Origin: CAZVWJ01 sp964631325
Lineage (GTDB): Bacteria > T1Sed10-126
Direction: 5' to 3'
DNA: 64,000 bases
Assembly: GCA_964631325.1 (NCBI GenBank)
Contig: CAZVWJ010000008.1
Coordinates: 1-64,000 of the forward strand
The position numbers and the translations under genes were made by a program. Shown here piece by piece: positions 25,950 to 34,663 of the stretch. Each line of letters opens with the position of its first letter. Position 1 is the stretch's first letter. The notes beneath the pieces are model-generated. The model saw nothing but the letters and a program-made list of their open reading frames with translations. It was not told the DNA's origin and made no database searches.

Positions 25950-26231
25950 TCAGTCTTCCAGCTCGGTAATCTTATCCTCGGTAAAGAGATAAGTTTCCAA
26001 CTCTTCGTCAAAAGCTTCATTATTTCGCCGCAACCATTCAATTCCCATGGCCGCGTGTTCGATTTCTTCGTCCCGGTTGTGTTCCACAATTGCTTTCAAC
26101 TCAGAATCCTTCGTTACAGCAGCCCGCTGATTATACCAATCAACCGCTTCTAACTCTTCAATTACACTCTGGATCATGCGGTGAAATTCTTTCGCCTCCG
26201 CGGGCAAATTCTCCTCATGGTATTCAGCCAT
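25950..26231 (-). CDS. Encapsulated-ferritin-type ferroxidase (EncFtn family), no cargo tail
   Basis: 93 residues with the two-helix EncFtn pattern: IEELEAVDWYNQRA (helix 1) and HNRDEEIEHAAMGIEWLRRN (helix 2), then LETYLFTED. The ferroxidase ligands expected from the family are in place (Glu26, Glu56, His59; nearby Glu25 and Glu28). EncFtn forms a decamer that oxidises Fe(II) inside an encapsulin shell, and typical members carry a C-terminal shell-targeting peptide. Here the chain ends at KITELED, right after the catalytic fold, and no encapsulin gene is in the window. GGGAGG precedes the ATG. A perfect palindrome lies just upstream. Confidence 0.88.
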   Translation of the reverse strand: MAEYHEENLPAEAKEFHRMIQSVIEELEAVDWYNQRAAVTKDSELKAIVEHNRDEEIEHAAMGIEWLRRNNEAFDEELETYLFTEDKITELED

Positions 26232-26258
26232 ACTAAAACCTCCCTAAAAAAATTAAGT

Positions 26259-26283
26259 TTAGAAAGTTATCATAACTTTCTAA
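26259..26283 (-). promoter_or_regulatory. Candidate operator upstream of the ferritin-like gene
   Basis: TTAGAAAGTTAT-C-ATAACTTTCTAA is a perfect 12-1-12 inverted repeat about 28 nt before the ATG of the EncFtn-type gene. Its AT-rich core with a single central base resembles the 7-1-7 layout of Fur/PerR-family sites, which commonly control iron-storage genes. The sequence does not match a canonical Fur box exactly. It could instead be a 5'-leader hairpin. Confidence 0.5.
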
Positions 26284-26541
26284 TGGCACCAAAACGTCAT
26301 TTTGGAAAGAGTCACAAAGCACCGGAAACCCGGGGCTTGCGTCGCGCGAACGTGTGAAATTCATCAATCTTTGAATTATGGATTTAACGCGTACGCGTCA
26401 TCCAGGGAGCCGGTCAAGCCCGGTCTACGATCCTGCGTACGTCAGGACAATGACAATCTGTTAGAAAGTTTTACAAAGTTATTTCATGGAGAGTTATTTT
26501 AACCTATTAATCGGAGAGAAACAACATAACCCGGATAACAT
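26284..26541. other. Intergenic stretch with nested palindromes
   Basis: No gene is seen. It contains the hairpin CCAAAA-CGTC-ATTTTGG (26288 on) and CCTG-CGTACGT-CAGG. A 16-bp GTACGCG-centred sequence at 26395-26410 recurs as an exact reverse complement at 26586-26601, inside the neighbouring element. Confidence 0.5.
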
Positions 26542-26709
26542 CAGAACCTCAAAATGATTCTTCCCCCTTGACGGGGGAAGGCCTGTGACGCGTACGCGTT
26601 ACACAGATGGGGGTGAAGAGGGGGTTTTCAAAAACCCATTTACCCCGCCGCTCCACCTCACCTTATTCCTCTCCCACCAGGGGAGAGGAGATTCGTTTTG
26701 AGGTTCTGG
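26542..26709. repeat. Hairpin-rich element with pairing ends, copy 3
   Basis: The ends AGAACCTCAAAATGATTC and, on the other strand, AGAACCTCAAAACGAATC are inverted repeats. Inside are CTTCCCCC...GGGGGAAG, an inserted GACGCGTACGCGTTA palindrome, AGATGGGGGTGAA and the CTCTCCCACCAGGGGAGAG hairpin. A near-identical element without the inserted palindrome is at 41283-41428 in the opposite orientation. Confidence 0.7.
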
Positions 26710-26722
26710 ATAACAGGGGGAG

Positions 26723-27574
26723 TTATTCAGCGGAGTAAGGCATTAATATGTACCCGATTTCTTCCATGTAACGCGGTTCTTTAACCTCCTGTAGAAATTC
26801 AATCCGGACCTTTTGATCGGTTAATTTTCCTTCGTTTTTTAGGCGGTTTAATATGCGCCGATAAGCCCGAACCGGATAGTAATGGTCAGCCGCCCAATTA
26901 ACTTCAATTGTCCCCATTTCATAGCGACCGCCTTCAGGCACAACCCGTTGTTTTCGCACAATTTTATATCGGAACGGTTTTATAGTTCCGTAAAGGTCGG
27001 AGTAAGCTACCGCATACGGTGAATCTAATTCCATAACAAGCACCACGTCGCGCCCCTCGTAAAGCCAGCCTTTATCGTATTTAAGTGGGCCAATTCTAAA
27101 GTTCCCTTCCGAATCGAGCTGATCTGTGCCCAGTAGATTCATTTGATTTTCATCCTGGTATAGATCAAAAAATCCACCCTTCTTTTCGTATAGATAAACT
27201 TTGACCCAGCTTATTCCACGAATTCGACCGGTTAAATAGAAGAATTTTTCAGGACTTAAGGATTGTCTTCTTTGCTCACTGGCCTGTCGGGGAGAATAAT
27301 CTTCTTCACCTACTGAATCAATAAGCCGGGGCTTTTTTAGCTGTGACTGAACTTTCCATTCACGGGTATCAGATTTATCTGTCGTTAAATACGGAAGCGT
27401 CACTAATTTTGGAGATTTAGATAGTTCGGGAGTCGATAATTTTAATTCGGGAAGCTGGCCACTCTGCCGGGGAATAACTATCATCTCTCCAGCTTTTAAT
27501 CCCGACAGGCACAAAATTCCCAGTAAAAAGGCTCCCAGTATCGTCCGAAAATTATCTTTAAACAAATTATTCAT
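26723..27574 (-). CDS. Secreted protein of unknown function, beta-sandwich-like
   Basis: 283 residues with a signal peptide (TILGAFLLGILCLSGLKAG). The mature part has a low-complexity Pro/Ser/Lys stretch to about residue 100, then FYLTGRIRGISWVKVYLYEKK and DQLDSEGNFRIGPL, which read like a carboxypeptidase-regulatory or transthyretin-type beta sandwich, then a basic C-terminal part. I do not recognise a family. Its ATG overlaps the stop of the TPR gene (ATGA), so it is translated with it. The context (TonB, ExbBD, PorV-like) suggests an envelope role. Confidence 0.6.
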   Translation of the reverse strand: MNNLFKDNFRTILGAFLLGILCLSGLKAGEMIVIPRQSGQLPELKLSTPELSKSPKLVTLPYLTTDKSDTREWKVQSQLKKPRLIDSVGEEDYSPRQASEQRRQSLSPEKFFYLTGRIRGISWVKVYLYEKKGGFFDLYQDENQMNLLGTDQLDSEGNFRIGPLKYDKGWLYEGRDVVLVMELDSPYAVAYSDLYGTIKPFRYKIVRKQRVVPEGGRYEMGTIEVNWAADHYYPVRAYRRILNRLKNEGKLTDQKVRIEFLQEVKEPRYMEEIGYILMPYSAE

Positions 27575-30282
27575 TGTTCACTTCCGGAGATATAGGAGGA
27601 TTCGGGAAACTCCTGTTTCAATCGTTTGCGCATCTTTTGTGCCTGTTCGGTATTATTTTGTTTTTCCGCCAGCTTTATCAAATGATAAATTAACCGATCC
27701 CGCCCGGACCATTCCTTGTAAAGATAAAACGTCTGATACCAGTGTTCTTCTGCCACGCTTAAATTTCCCTGCCGAAAAGCGATCTGCCCAAGCCAGAAAC
27801 TTCGGGCCGGATTGAGCTCACTTGTTTCCGGCGGCTCCAACTTTGTCAACAAGGACTTAGCTTGCTCGTATTCAGCCAGATTAAAAAGTGCTTTTGCCTT
27901 CAATAACCTATCCGCGGAGGATAATTGTTCGAACTGTTTTAACAAGCTGATAACTTTTTGGTTTTTACCTATTTCATAAGCAGCCTCAGCCTGCATCCGG
28001 GCCAGCTCTCGAGCGGAAACAAAGTCAGGTTTTTTCCGGGCCACAAGCCTTAAAAAATTGTCAGCCTGATTATATTTTCGGCGAGCCAAATAAACCTGGC
28101 CAAGCCTGTATTTACACCTTAACTTGAGAGTTTCAGTTACAGAATTATCCAGGGCCTGGCGATATTTTTTCGTCGCCCGGACATAGTTATTCGCTGACCG
28201 CTGTAATTCCCCCTGCATAAAATACACCTGCCCGTGGTATTGTGATTGGGGAAACTTGGTCAGATAACGTTCAGTCCATTTCTCCAGCTTATCCAACTGT
28301 CTTTTTTCGTAGAGGTCCAGGAGTAATTGATAGACGGCTTTAGCCGCTTGTGGATGTGTTGGAAGTTCTGATAACTGCTTATCCAGATAATTAAGCGCTT
28401 TCCGGGTAGCATCCTGATTGAGATAAATTTTGACAATGCTACTAATTGTCTGAGCTTGTAGTGAAGGCCGGTTACTCTTCAAAAGAACTTCCTCGTAAAG
28501 AGAGAGAGCCTTGTCATAAACCTCCCGTTTCAATAAAGCCCGGGCCCATTCTCGGAGCATAGGCACCCGCATTTCGGGCGGGCTCTGGCGAATTTTTTCC
28601 CTGATCCTTTTTTGTTGTTTTTGATTTTTTGGATCTATTTGGGCAAGTTCTACCCGAAAACTCATCCGGACAGCCGGACGGGAAAAAACGGAGGTGGGAA
28701 ATTTTTCTACTATTTGATCAAAATAAGTTCGGGCCTGTTCATAGTGATTTACTTGCAAAGCTGATTGTCCGGCAAAATACCGGAATTCAACCGGATAATT
28801 TGTAAGCAATTTATCCTGATTACTTTTAAAGACAGACCAGGCGAGGGTGGTCTTACCGACCTCAAGAGCAGTGCGGCCAAGAGCCAGTTGAACCGGGGCA
28901 ACCATTTTTTTCTCCAGGTCTTGCCTGCTCAACTTAAGCAGCATGTTAAAAGATGTTTTAACTTTACCCCATTCATAGTAAGTCTGGGCTAATTCATATT
29001 TAATGCGATGAGTTCTGCCCGGGGCTTCAGAAAATTTTAGCGCCTGATTGTAATTTGTCTCTGCTTCTGAATATTTTCCCAGGCCGAGAGCTGTTCGCCC
29101 ACGAACCTGGTAAACATCCACGTAACTGATCTGCCCATTAGCTTTAACCCGGCTGAACTGCTGGTAAGCGTCCCGAAGCATATCCGCTTCAAAATAACTC
29201 CATCCCAACCAAAAACGAACTTTATTTTTAAAATCCGGGCTGTTGGATAAATTAATAGCCCGTTTATAGGCTGCCTGGGCCTGCGCCAGGCGATGTTGTT
29301 GCAATAGAATATTTCCCAGCATACGTTCAGCTCGAACGCTGATTTTTCCCATATCTTTTTGCCAATTTACTTCCTCCAGATATTTTTGTGCCTGCTCAAG
29401 CTCACCGCCTCTGTACAACAACCAGGCGAGACTGTAATTAACCTGAACCTTATACTCGGCTTGGCCAACAAGCTGTCGATAAATTTTCTCAGCCAGTTTG
29501 AGTTTACCCTGTTTTACCGCTGCTTCCGCGTAATACAGCTTAAACTCCGGTGATTGCCATTTACCGGGAACAATCCCTCCGAAATTTACAATAGTTGAAA
29601 AATCATCTTTGTTCCACAGCTTTTTAATCCCTAAAATCAAAAGATTACGGCGAGTAACTGAGGGCAATTCTGAGAGTTTACGCCTGATGGAAGGATTCCA
29701 GGTTCCCCGGCCAAGCTCTGCCTCTAAGTTTTGAACGACCTGCCCGCGGTGCTGGTGAGAAAGAAAATTTTGAGCCGTTTCAGTCAATTTATTTTCAGGC
29801 AAAAGGGACAAACGAGAATAAAGTTCCTGGTCCTGATTCCGGGCCAGTCGCCACTTGATTAAATAATTCTGAAGGATGGGAACTTTTTGTAATTTCTCGG
29901 TAGTAACAAGATTAATGATTTCCTCTTGCCGCCCCAAGTCCTTACCCAGATAAGCAAGCCGGTGCAATACTTTTTCCAGTTTGAAGGCCGGATGGTTTCT
30001 ATGTAATTTCAACAAAATATCATAAGCATCTTTATTTTCTTTAAGATGCAGATGGGCTTCTGCTTTCCAGAACTTAATCAGGGGAACCCGGCTGTCATCC
30101 GAAAAATTACCCAGAAATTCATTGAACCCCCGTAAAGCTACCCGGTAATTACCATCATTGTAGGCCCGCACAGGGAATCGAAAGGCTGATTCCTTGTCCA
30201 GGGCTCGACAATCCACCTGGAATGTTATAAGTCCCGTAAAAATACATAACAACAGGACCAAGGCAGAAAATATTTTCTTCAC
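27571..30282 (-). CDS. Exported TPR-repeat protein
   Basis: 903 residues. A signal peptide (IFSALVLLLCIFTGLITFQVDC) precedes TPR units over essentially the whole length; examples are YRVALRGFNEFLGNF, KLAEKIYRQLVGQAEYK, RLAQAQAAYKRAINL, KYSEAETNYNQALKF, YDKALSLYEEVLLKS and NLSVAEEHWYQTFYLY. It should be a periplasmic scaffold. The Cys in VDC is a possible but poor lipobox. GTG start with GGAGG upstream. It lies 89 bp behind tonB and overlaps the next secreted protein gene by 4 bp. TPR proteins of this size next to TonB/ExbBD occur in envelope-machinery operons. Confidence 0.8.
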   Translation of the reverse strand: MKKIFSALVLLLCIFTGLITFQVDCRALDKESAFRFPVRAYNDGNYRVALRGFNEFLGNFSDDSRVPLIKFWKAEAHLHLKENKDAYDILLKLHRNHPAFKLEKVLHRLAYLGKDLGRQEEIINLVTTEKLQKVPILQNYLIKWRLARNQDQELYSRLSLLPENKLTETAQNFLSHQHRGQVVQNLEAELGRGTWNPSIRRKLSELPSVTRRNLLILGIKKLWNKDDFSTIVNFGGIVPGKWQSPEFKLYYAEAAVKQGKLKLAEKIYRQLVGQAEYKVQVNYSLAWLLYRGGELEQAQKYLEEVNWQKDMGKISVRAERMLGNILLQQHRLAQAQAAYKRAINLSNSPDFKNKVRFWLGWSYFEADMLRDAYQQFSRVKANGQISYVDVYQVRGRTALGLGKYSEAETNYNQALKFSEAPGRTHRIKYELAQTYYEWGKVKTSFNMLLKLSRQDLEKKMVAPVQLALGRTALEVGKTTLAWSVFKSNQDKLLTNYPVEFRYFAGQSALQVNHYEQARTYFDQIVEKFPTSVFSRPAVRMSFRVELAQIDPKNQKQQKRIREKIRQSPPEMRVPMLREWARALLKREVYDKALSLYEEVLLKSNRPSLQAQTISSIVKIYLNQDATRKALNYLDKQLSELPTHPQAAKAVYQLLLDLYEKRQLDKLEKWTERYLTKFPQSQYHGQVYFMQGELQRSANNYVRATKKYRQALDNSVTETLKLRCKYRLGQVYLARRKYNQADNFLRLVARKKPDFVSARELARMQAEAAYEIGKNQKVISLLKQFEQLSSADRLLKAKALFNLAEYEQAKSLLTKLEPPETSELNPARSFWLGQIAFRQGNLSVAEEHWYQTFYLYKEWSGRDRLIYHLIKLAEKQNNTEQAQKMRKRLKQEFPESSYISGSEQ

Positions 30283-30371
30283 GATAAATCCTCCATCTAA
30301 TTTTTAATCAACTATAAAATTTTGTCTCTGAAACAATTATTTCTGATCTGAATGTCTAATCTTTACGCCAG

Positions 30372-31181
30372 CTACTCACCGGGGATTTCTACTGATACTT
30401 CTGTTTTTACCGAAGTCTTCATCGATTCGTATTTCCATCTTTTTACCCAATCCATAATATTTTCGTCTAATTTATCATTCCCGGAGCCCTCGACAACGGA
30501 GACTTCAGAGACCTGGCCTTTTCCATTAATTTCAAGAGAAAAAATCACCTTAACCCTGGAGGGAGGGAGCAGTTTATGCAAACTTCCGAAAGGGAAAGAA
30601 GGTCTTGATTTAATTTGCGGTTCTACTGTCTCTTGGCTTTGTTCGACTCCAAGGGACATAAAATTGGAGTCATTTTTTCGAGGGGTAACTTTCAGTTCTT
30701 TTTCGGCTCGTTTTTTGGATGAAGAATAAGTATTTTCTATGTTTTCAGATATTTTTTGGGTAGTCTCAATCTTTTTTGACAGAACTCTATCTTTAAGGCC
30801 GGGCTTAAATTCTTCACCCAGAGATATTCCAGAGAATTTTCCGGCCACCGCCCTTATCTGAGGCTCTCTTGTTGTGGAGGGAGGCCGGGGGGCCCGATGA
30901 AAAAAATCGGGGAGCCGGGTACTGCGGCGAAGAGCGGAACTTATAACCGGCTCGCCGGCAAGTTTCCCCGGTGTCATAAATTTTGTTTCTCTGTGGCCCG
31001 GGCCCGCACTCTGAACCGGTTTTCGAGTTTGTATTTTAACCGGTATCACGTCCCTTGATTTTTCTTCCAGCGCCGGAAATTGAACAGTTGAAAAAAACAC
31101 CATAATAACCAGATGTGAAGCAAGAGAAATAAACAGATAAAAATTAAAACTATGGCGGGTTATCCGCATTCCACCAGTCAT
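30372..31181 (-). CDS. tonB: TonB-family energy transducer
   Basis: About 269 residues. A short N-terminus and one membrane helix (FYLFISLASHLVIMVFFSTV, with the helix His typical of TonB) are followed by a basic, Ser/Pro-containing periplasmic linker. The C-terminal TonB domain closes the protein (about the last 65 residues: SLEINGKGQVSEVSVVEGSGN, VKRWKYESMKTSV). It transmits proton-motive force from ExbB/ExbD to outer-membrane partners. The frame is open to 31217, but the ATG at 31181 sits one base after the exbD stop and fits operon spacing; ATG 31169 is another option. Confidence 0.88.
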   Translation of the reverse strand: MTGGMRITRHSFNFYLFISLASHLVIMVFFSTVQFPALEEKSRDVIPVKIQTRKPVQSAGPGHRETKFMTPGKLAGEPVISSALRRSTRLPDFFHRAPRPPSTTREPQIRAVAGKFSGISLGEEFKPGLKDRVLSKKIETTQKISENIENTYSSSKKRAEKELKVTPRKNDSNFMSLGVEQSQETVEPQIKSRPSFPFGSLHKLLPPSRVKVIFSLEINGKGQVSEVSVVEGSGNDKLDENIMDWVKRWKYESMKTSVKTEVSVEIPGE

Positions 31182-31182
31182 A

Positions 31183-31596
31183 TTATTGTTGCCCCCGAAG
31201 AGTAATCTCAAAACCAAAATTGCTTATTCCCGCTTGCTTGGCTCTGGCAATAATATCAACAAGCCTTTGATGGCGCGATCGGGCATCAGCCGAAATCAGG
31301 AGAACAGGATTCTTCATTGACTTTTTCATCTGCTTCAGGGCCGGAAGCAAATCTCCACGTTCAAGCCAGCGCCCCTTCAACCGAATTCGACCGGAAGCGG
31401 AGAGAAATAGTCGAACTTCGGTAGCAATCTGGCCATCCGCCGCTCCGGCTTCCGGCAGTTTTACGTCTAATTTCTTGGGCACACTACTATAGGTGGCAGT
31501 GATTAAGAAAAAAATCAACACCAATAAGACAATATCGACCATTGGTGTAATTTGAGGAAAAAAGTCTTCCGACTCATCCAACCGTTTTATTTCCAT
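31183..31596 (-). CDS. exbD: ExbD/TolR-family proton channel subunit
   Basis: 137 residues. PQITPMVDIVLLVLIFFLITATY contains the conserved helix Asp (MVD) needed for proton use. The periplasmic domain shows VKLPEAGAA and LLISADARSRHQRLVDIIARAKQAG, standard for the family. ATG shares one base with the exbB stop (TAATG). ExbD forms the motor with ExbB and drives TonB. Confidence 0.93.
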   Translation of the reverse strand: MEIKRLDESEDFFPQITPMVDIVLLVLIFFLITATYSSVPKKLDVKLPEAGAADGQIATEVRLFLSASGRIRLKGRWLERGDLLPALKQMKKSMKNPVLLISADARSRHQRLVDIIARAKQAGISNFGFEITLRGQQ

Positions 31597-32345
31597 TACT
31601 GCTCTCCTTCCGGTGCTTCTTGCACCGATTCCTCCGCTTCTGGTTCGATTTCCTCGTCAGGTTCCGAATCAACAGGTTTTTCGGATTCCGGGACTTCTTC
31701 AATAACCACGCTATCAGGGTAGAGAAAAGCCTTCATAACCTCATGGGAAAATTCTTCAAATTCCGCGGCAAAATTATTAACCCTGTTTCTGAAATAGCTG
31801 TGAACAACAAGAAAGGGGATGCCCACCGTCAGTCCCACGGCTGTAGTAATCAAAGCTTGACTTATCCCCTGTCCTACGACAAGCGGATCGGCCTGGGCAC
31901 CCAGCGAAACTTCCCCCATTGCCTGGATCATTCCAATTACAGTACCCAGCAAACCAACCAGGGGCGAGACCTGGGCAAGCACACCCAGCATCTTTATTCG
32001 CTTACTGATGTTGCGCACGTGCATATTGGCCACGGAAGCCATTTCAGAAAGCATCTCTTCCTTTGGAAGCTCCTGAACTAATTGGGCCGAACTGACAATA
32101 TCCGTCATGGGCGCAGGAGCATTGTATTTGGCCCTTGAAAGTTGTTGAGATTTCCCCCTCTTAATTGCGAGAAGCAAATTAACAGCAGCACTCTCATCAA
32201 AAACATTTTCCCGTCGCAGTTTAAAAATCTTTTCCAGGATAATTGCCAGCCCCACAATAGAAGCAATCATCAGGACATATATTAATAAACCACCCTGGCC
32301 GACAAGAGTCTGCCACCCCTGCCAGCTATATTTCAGTAACCACAT
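31596..32345 (-). CDS. exbB: ExbB/TolQ/MotA-family proton channel protein
   Basis: 249 residues with three membrane helices: GGLLIYVLMIASIVGLAIILEKI, then LGVLAQVSPLVGLLGTVIGMIQAM and ISQALITTAVGLTVGIPFLVVHSYF, the signature segments of the family. The last 40 residues form an unusual highly acidic tail (PESEKPVDSEPDEEIEPE). AAGGAGG precedes the ATG. First of the exbB-exbD-tonB block, 59 bp behind the PorV-like gene. Confidence 0.93.
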   Translation of the reverse strand: MWLLKYSWQGWQTLVGQGGLLIYVLMIASIVGLAIILEKIFKLRRENVFDESAAVNLLLAIKRGKSQQLSRAKYNAPAPMTDIVSSAQLVQELPKEEMLSEMASVANMHVRNISKRIKMLGVLAQVSPLVGLLGTVIGMIQAMGEVSLGAQADPLVVGQGISQALITTAVGLTVGIPFLVVHSYFRNRVNNFAAEFEEFSHEVMKAFLYPDSVVIEEVPESEKPVDSEPDEEIEPEAEESVQEAPEGEQ

Positions 32346-32404
32346 AAAATAACTGCCTCCTTAATAATCACTATGGATAATAGAACTAATAATATGTATT
32401 TAGG

Positions 32405-33373
32405 TCAAAACCGCATTGTTCCCCCTGTCCGCATAATATTTTCTTCTTCTGTCTGGAGGTAGCCAAGCTGCCAGTAAAAAGTAGGAAATTTAATCCCCAG
32501 GTTACCGGTAAAACCACTTTGACCCAAATAAATATCGTGGTAACCAAGGGCAAATCTCAGGTGGGGAGAAAACAAGTAACGAATCCCCCCTGCCATTCCA
32601 AAATCTGACTTTTCTGACTCTCCGGTATCTACTTGATCAGTAGATAATTTTACTGCATCAACCGTAATTCCAATTCTCTGTTGATATAGATACCACGCAA
32701 ATCCGGCTCGATACTGCGTGGGAAGCTTATTTTTTGTATCGGCAATTTCAAGTGAACCGTTTAAGTTTTTCCCTACTGCTCCGAACCAAAAATCGGGACT
32801 AAACCGAACCAGAGCCCCCAAATCAAAGCTCCCACCGGTTTCACGCTCACGAAATCCAATTTTACTGGTCATCACATTTCCGGTAACTCCCACCGCCACC
32901 TGTTCAAAAAACAGTTGACTGTAAGTAACACCAGCTTTGAATTCACTCCCCTGCGGCCGATAAAGCTGAGTGTCGTAATCAGGCTCTAATTCTCCATAAT
33001 CCAACCAGGTCATCTGCAGGGAATAAGCACTTCCGCCAAATGTAGGGTGAGCAATTCCCGCGCTTAATAAATCCCAATCTTTCCCCCACCGTTGATATTC
33101 AATCGTAAACTGATTATTTTGAATTCGACTCAAAGCTGCCGGGTTTGTAAAGCCCCCCTGGGCACCGCGAGCATCCGCAGCATAAGCCAGTCCAACTCCC
33201 ATGTTAAACACAGGTGTATTCCATTTTTCCAGATTATTCTGTAGAGCAACTTCCTGGGGAGTCATCTCAGAAAAAACACGGGGAGGGCAAATTAAATTGA
33301 ACCCGCTCAGAACGAGAACAATAATCCCTGTAAGAAAAAAAACGCCTTTATCCAGCCCTGATTCCTGGTTCAT
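32405..33373 (-). CDS. PorV/PorQ-like outer-membrane barrel protein
   Basis: 322 residues. Signal peptide (GVFFLTGIIVLVLSGFNLICP), then VGLAYAADARGAQGGFTNPAALSRIQNNQFTIEY, a variant of the PorV/UPF0164 start (GARAxxMGxAxxAxxxxxxxxxWNPAGL). The rest alternates amphipathic strands and ends in Phe (TGGTMRF), as outer-membrane barrels do. The family includes PorV, the type IX secretion shuttle, but also many uncharacterised FadL-like barrels. It is 30 bp behind the second PorV-like gene and 59 bp before exbB. Confidence 0.75.
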   Translation of the reverse strand: MNQESGLDKGVFFLTGIIVLVLSGFNLICPPRVFSEMTPQEVALQNNLEKWNTPVFNMGVGLAYAADARGAQGGFTNPAALSRIQNNQFTIEYQRWGKDWDLLSAGIAHPTFGGSAYSLQMTWLDYGELEPDYDTQLYRPQGSEFKAGVTYSQLFFEQVAVGVTGNVMTSKIGFRERETGGSFDLGALVRFSPDFWFGAVGKNLNGSLEIADTKNKLPTQYRAGFAWYLYQQRIGITVDAVKLSTDQVDTGESEKSDFGMAGGIRYLFSPHLRFALGYHDIYLGQSGFTGNLGIKFPTFYWQLGYLQTEEENIMRTGGTMRF

Positions 33374-33403
33374 AACTATACCCTGTCAATTAAAGTAAAT
33401 AAT

Positions 33404-34663
33404 TTATTTTTGTTCAGTAGCCTTTTCAAGATATTTCTTTGCTTTTTTCAATTTTCCTAATTGATAATAAGCTACTCCCAGATGCCTGTATATACCGGGC
33501 TGCATTGATTTAACCTTTAAACTCTTTTCCCACAGTTGAATAGCTTTTTTATATTCTCCGGCCTGAAAGTGAATCTCAGCCTGCTGGTTCCAGTATTCCA
33601 CCATACTGTTCTGCAGCGGCTCTTCCCTGGGGACAAGTTGCTGAAGTTCTTTTTCCAGCCCTTTCTTAAATTCCTCTTTTTGTTTCTCGCGGGGGCTGAT
33701 TTGCGGTCGCGTTCTGTAGGGCTTCGGCTCAGCTCTATCCCCCAGGGCCAGCGAGAGTGAAAATACGTGCAAAGTATCAAGGTGTTCGCGCCGCGACATA
33801 CTATAATCCAGCGCAAAGGCCCCGTAATTAACTCCCAAACCCGCATGCACCTTGCCGCCGCTGCTATAATCCTGGGAAGTTAAATACCCCGCTCTTAAAT
33901 CAAGAAAGCTTAACGGATGATACTCCGTCCCCAGGGCAAAAGAAATTATGTTTTCAGGTTGATAGTAAATGACATCATTAGAAACTATCCACCGCCGCCC
34001 AAACGGGTGAAATTCATACGCCCAACCGGACCGGATGGTCAGAGGTAGCGGATCGCCGGCCTCAATAAAAGTAATTTCCGGGCCTGCATGTTGAAGCGAA
34101 GCTCCTAACTGAAGAGGAGTCCGGGGCGAAACGTAATGAATCCCCAGGTCCAGGGCATAGGAGCTTGCTTTATAGCTTGCCAGCTTTTCCTGGATGTATT
34201 TCCCCCCGAACCCGTAGGACATACCCGTCTGTCCTCCGTAAGCATAATAAACTCCCAGCGAACCGCTGTAGTTGGTAAATTCCGCCCCGTCACTCCGTTC
34301 TGTGCGAAAATAATCCGTAGTATGCAAATAACGACTGGAAAGGCCGAAAGTCTGATAGGGACTAAGTGGCAAACCCAGGCTGATGAATTCATTATTAACA
34401 TCGAAGATCTGGGTCTGGTGAGTGGCGCTCAGGGTAGTTGCCCCCAACCGGCTGATCCCGGCCGGATTCCAGTACATTCCAAAGCCCCGCCCGGAAAGAG
34501 CCGTATAAGCCCCGCCCATCGCCACCGCCCGAGGACCGGCTTTTATTCGGAGAAAGGTTGCCCCCGTAGTACCGGCTCCCCCGCTATATACTTTTCCCCT
34601 GGAGAATATAGACAATAGAAATAACAAAAATAATAGCCGAGAAATTTTTATAATTTTTTTCAC
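33404..34663 (-). CDS. PorV/PorQ (UPF0164) outer-membrane protein with C-terminal TPR
   Basis: 419 residues. After a signal peptide comes the diagnostic stretch GATFLRIKAGPRAVAMGGAY followed by FGMYWNPAGISRLGATTLSATH. Beta-barrel-like strands run to about residue 305, and a C-terminal coiled and TPR segment (residues about 315-419, QAGEYKKAIQLWEKSLKV, GIYRHLGVAYYQLGKLKKAKKYLEKA) has been appended, presumably in the periplasm. GTG start with AGGAG 7 nt upstream. It heads the envelope operon running to the secreted protein at 26.7 kb. Confidence 0.85.
   Translation of the reverse strand: MKKIIKISRLLFLLFLLSIFSRGKVYSGGAGTTGATFLRIKAGPRAVAMGGAYTALSGRGFGMYWNPAGISRLGATTLSATHQTQIFDVNNEFISLGLPLSPYQTFGLSSRYLHTTDYFRTERSDGAEFTNYSGSLGVYYAYGGQTGMSYGFGGKYIQEKLASYKASSYALDLGIHYVSPRTPLQLGASLQHAGPEITFIEAGDPLPLTIRSGWAYEFHPFGRRWIVSNDVIYYQPENIISFALGTEYHPLSFLDLRAGYLTSQDYSSGGKVHAGLGVNYGAFALDYSMSRREHLDTLHVFSLSLALGDRAEPKPYRTRPQISPREKQKEEFKKGLEKELQQLVPREEPLQNSMVEYWNQQAEIHFQAGEYKKAIQLWEKSLKVKSMQPGIYRHLGVAYYQLGKLKKAKKYLEKATEQK

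Noticed and set aside
26542..26709. Insertion sequence or classical MITE
   Set aside because: No transposase, no clear target duplication, and the inverted ends differ between related copies. Kept as a hairpin element instead.
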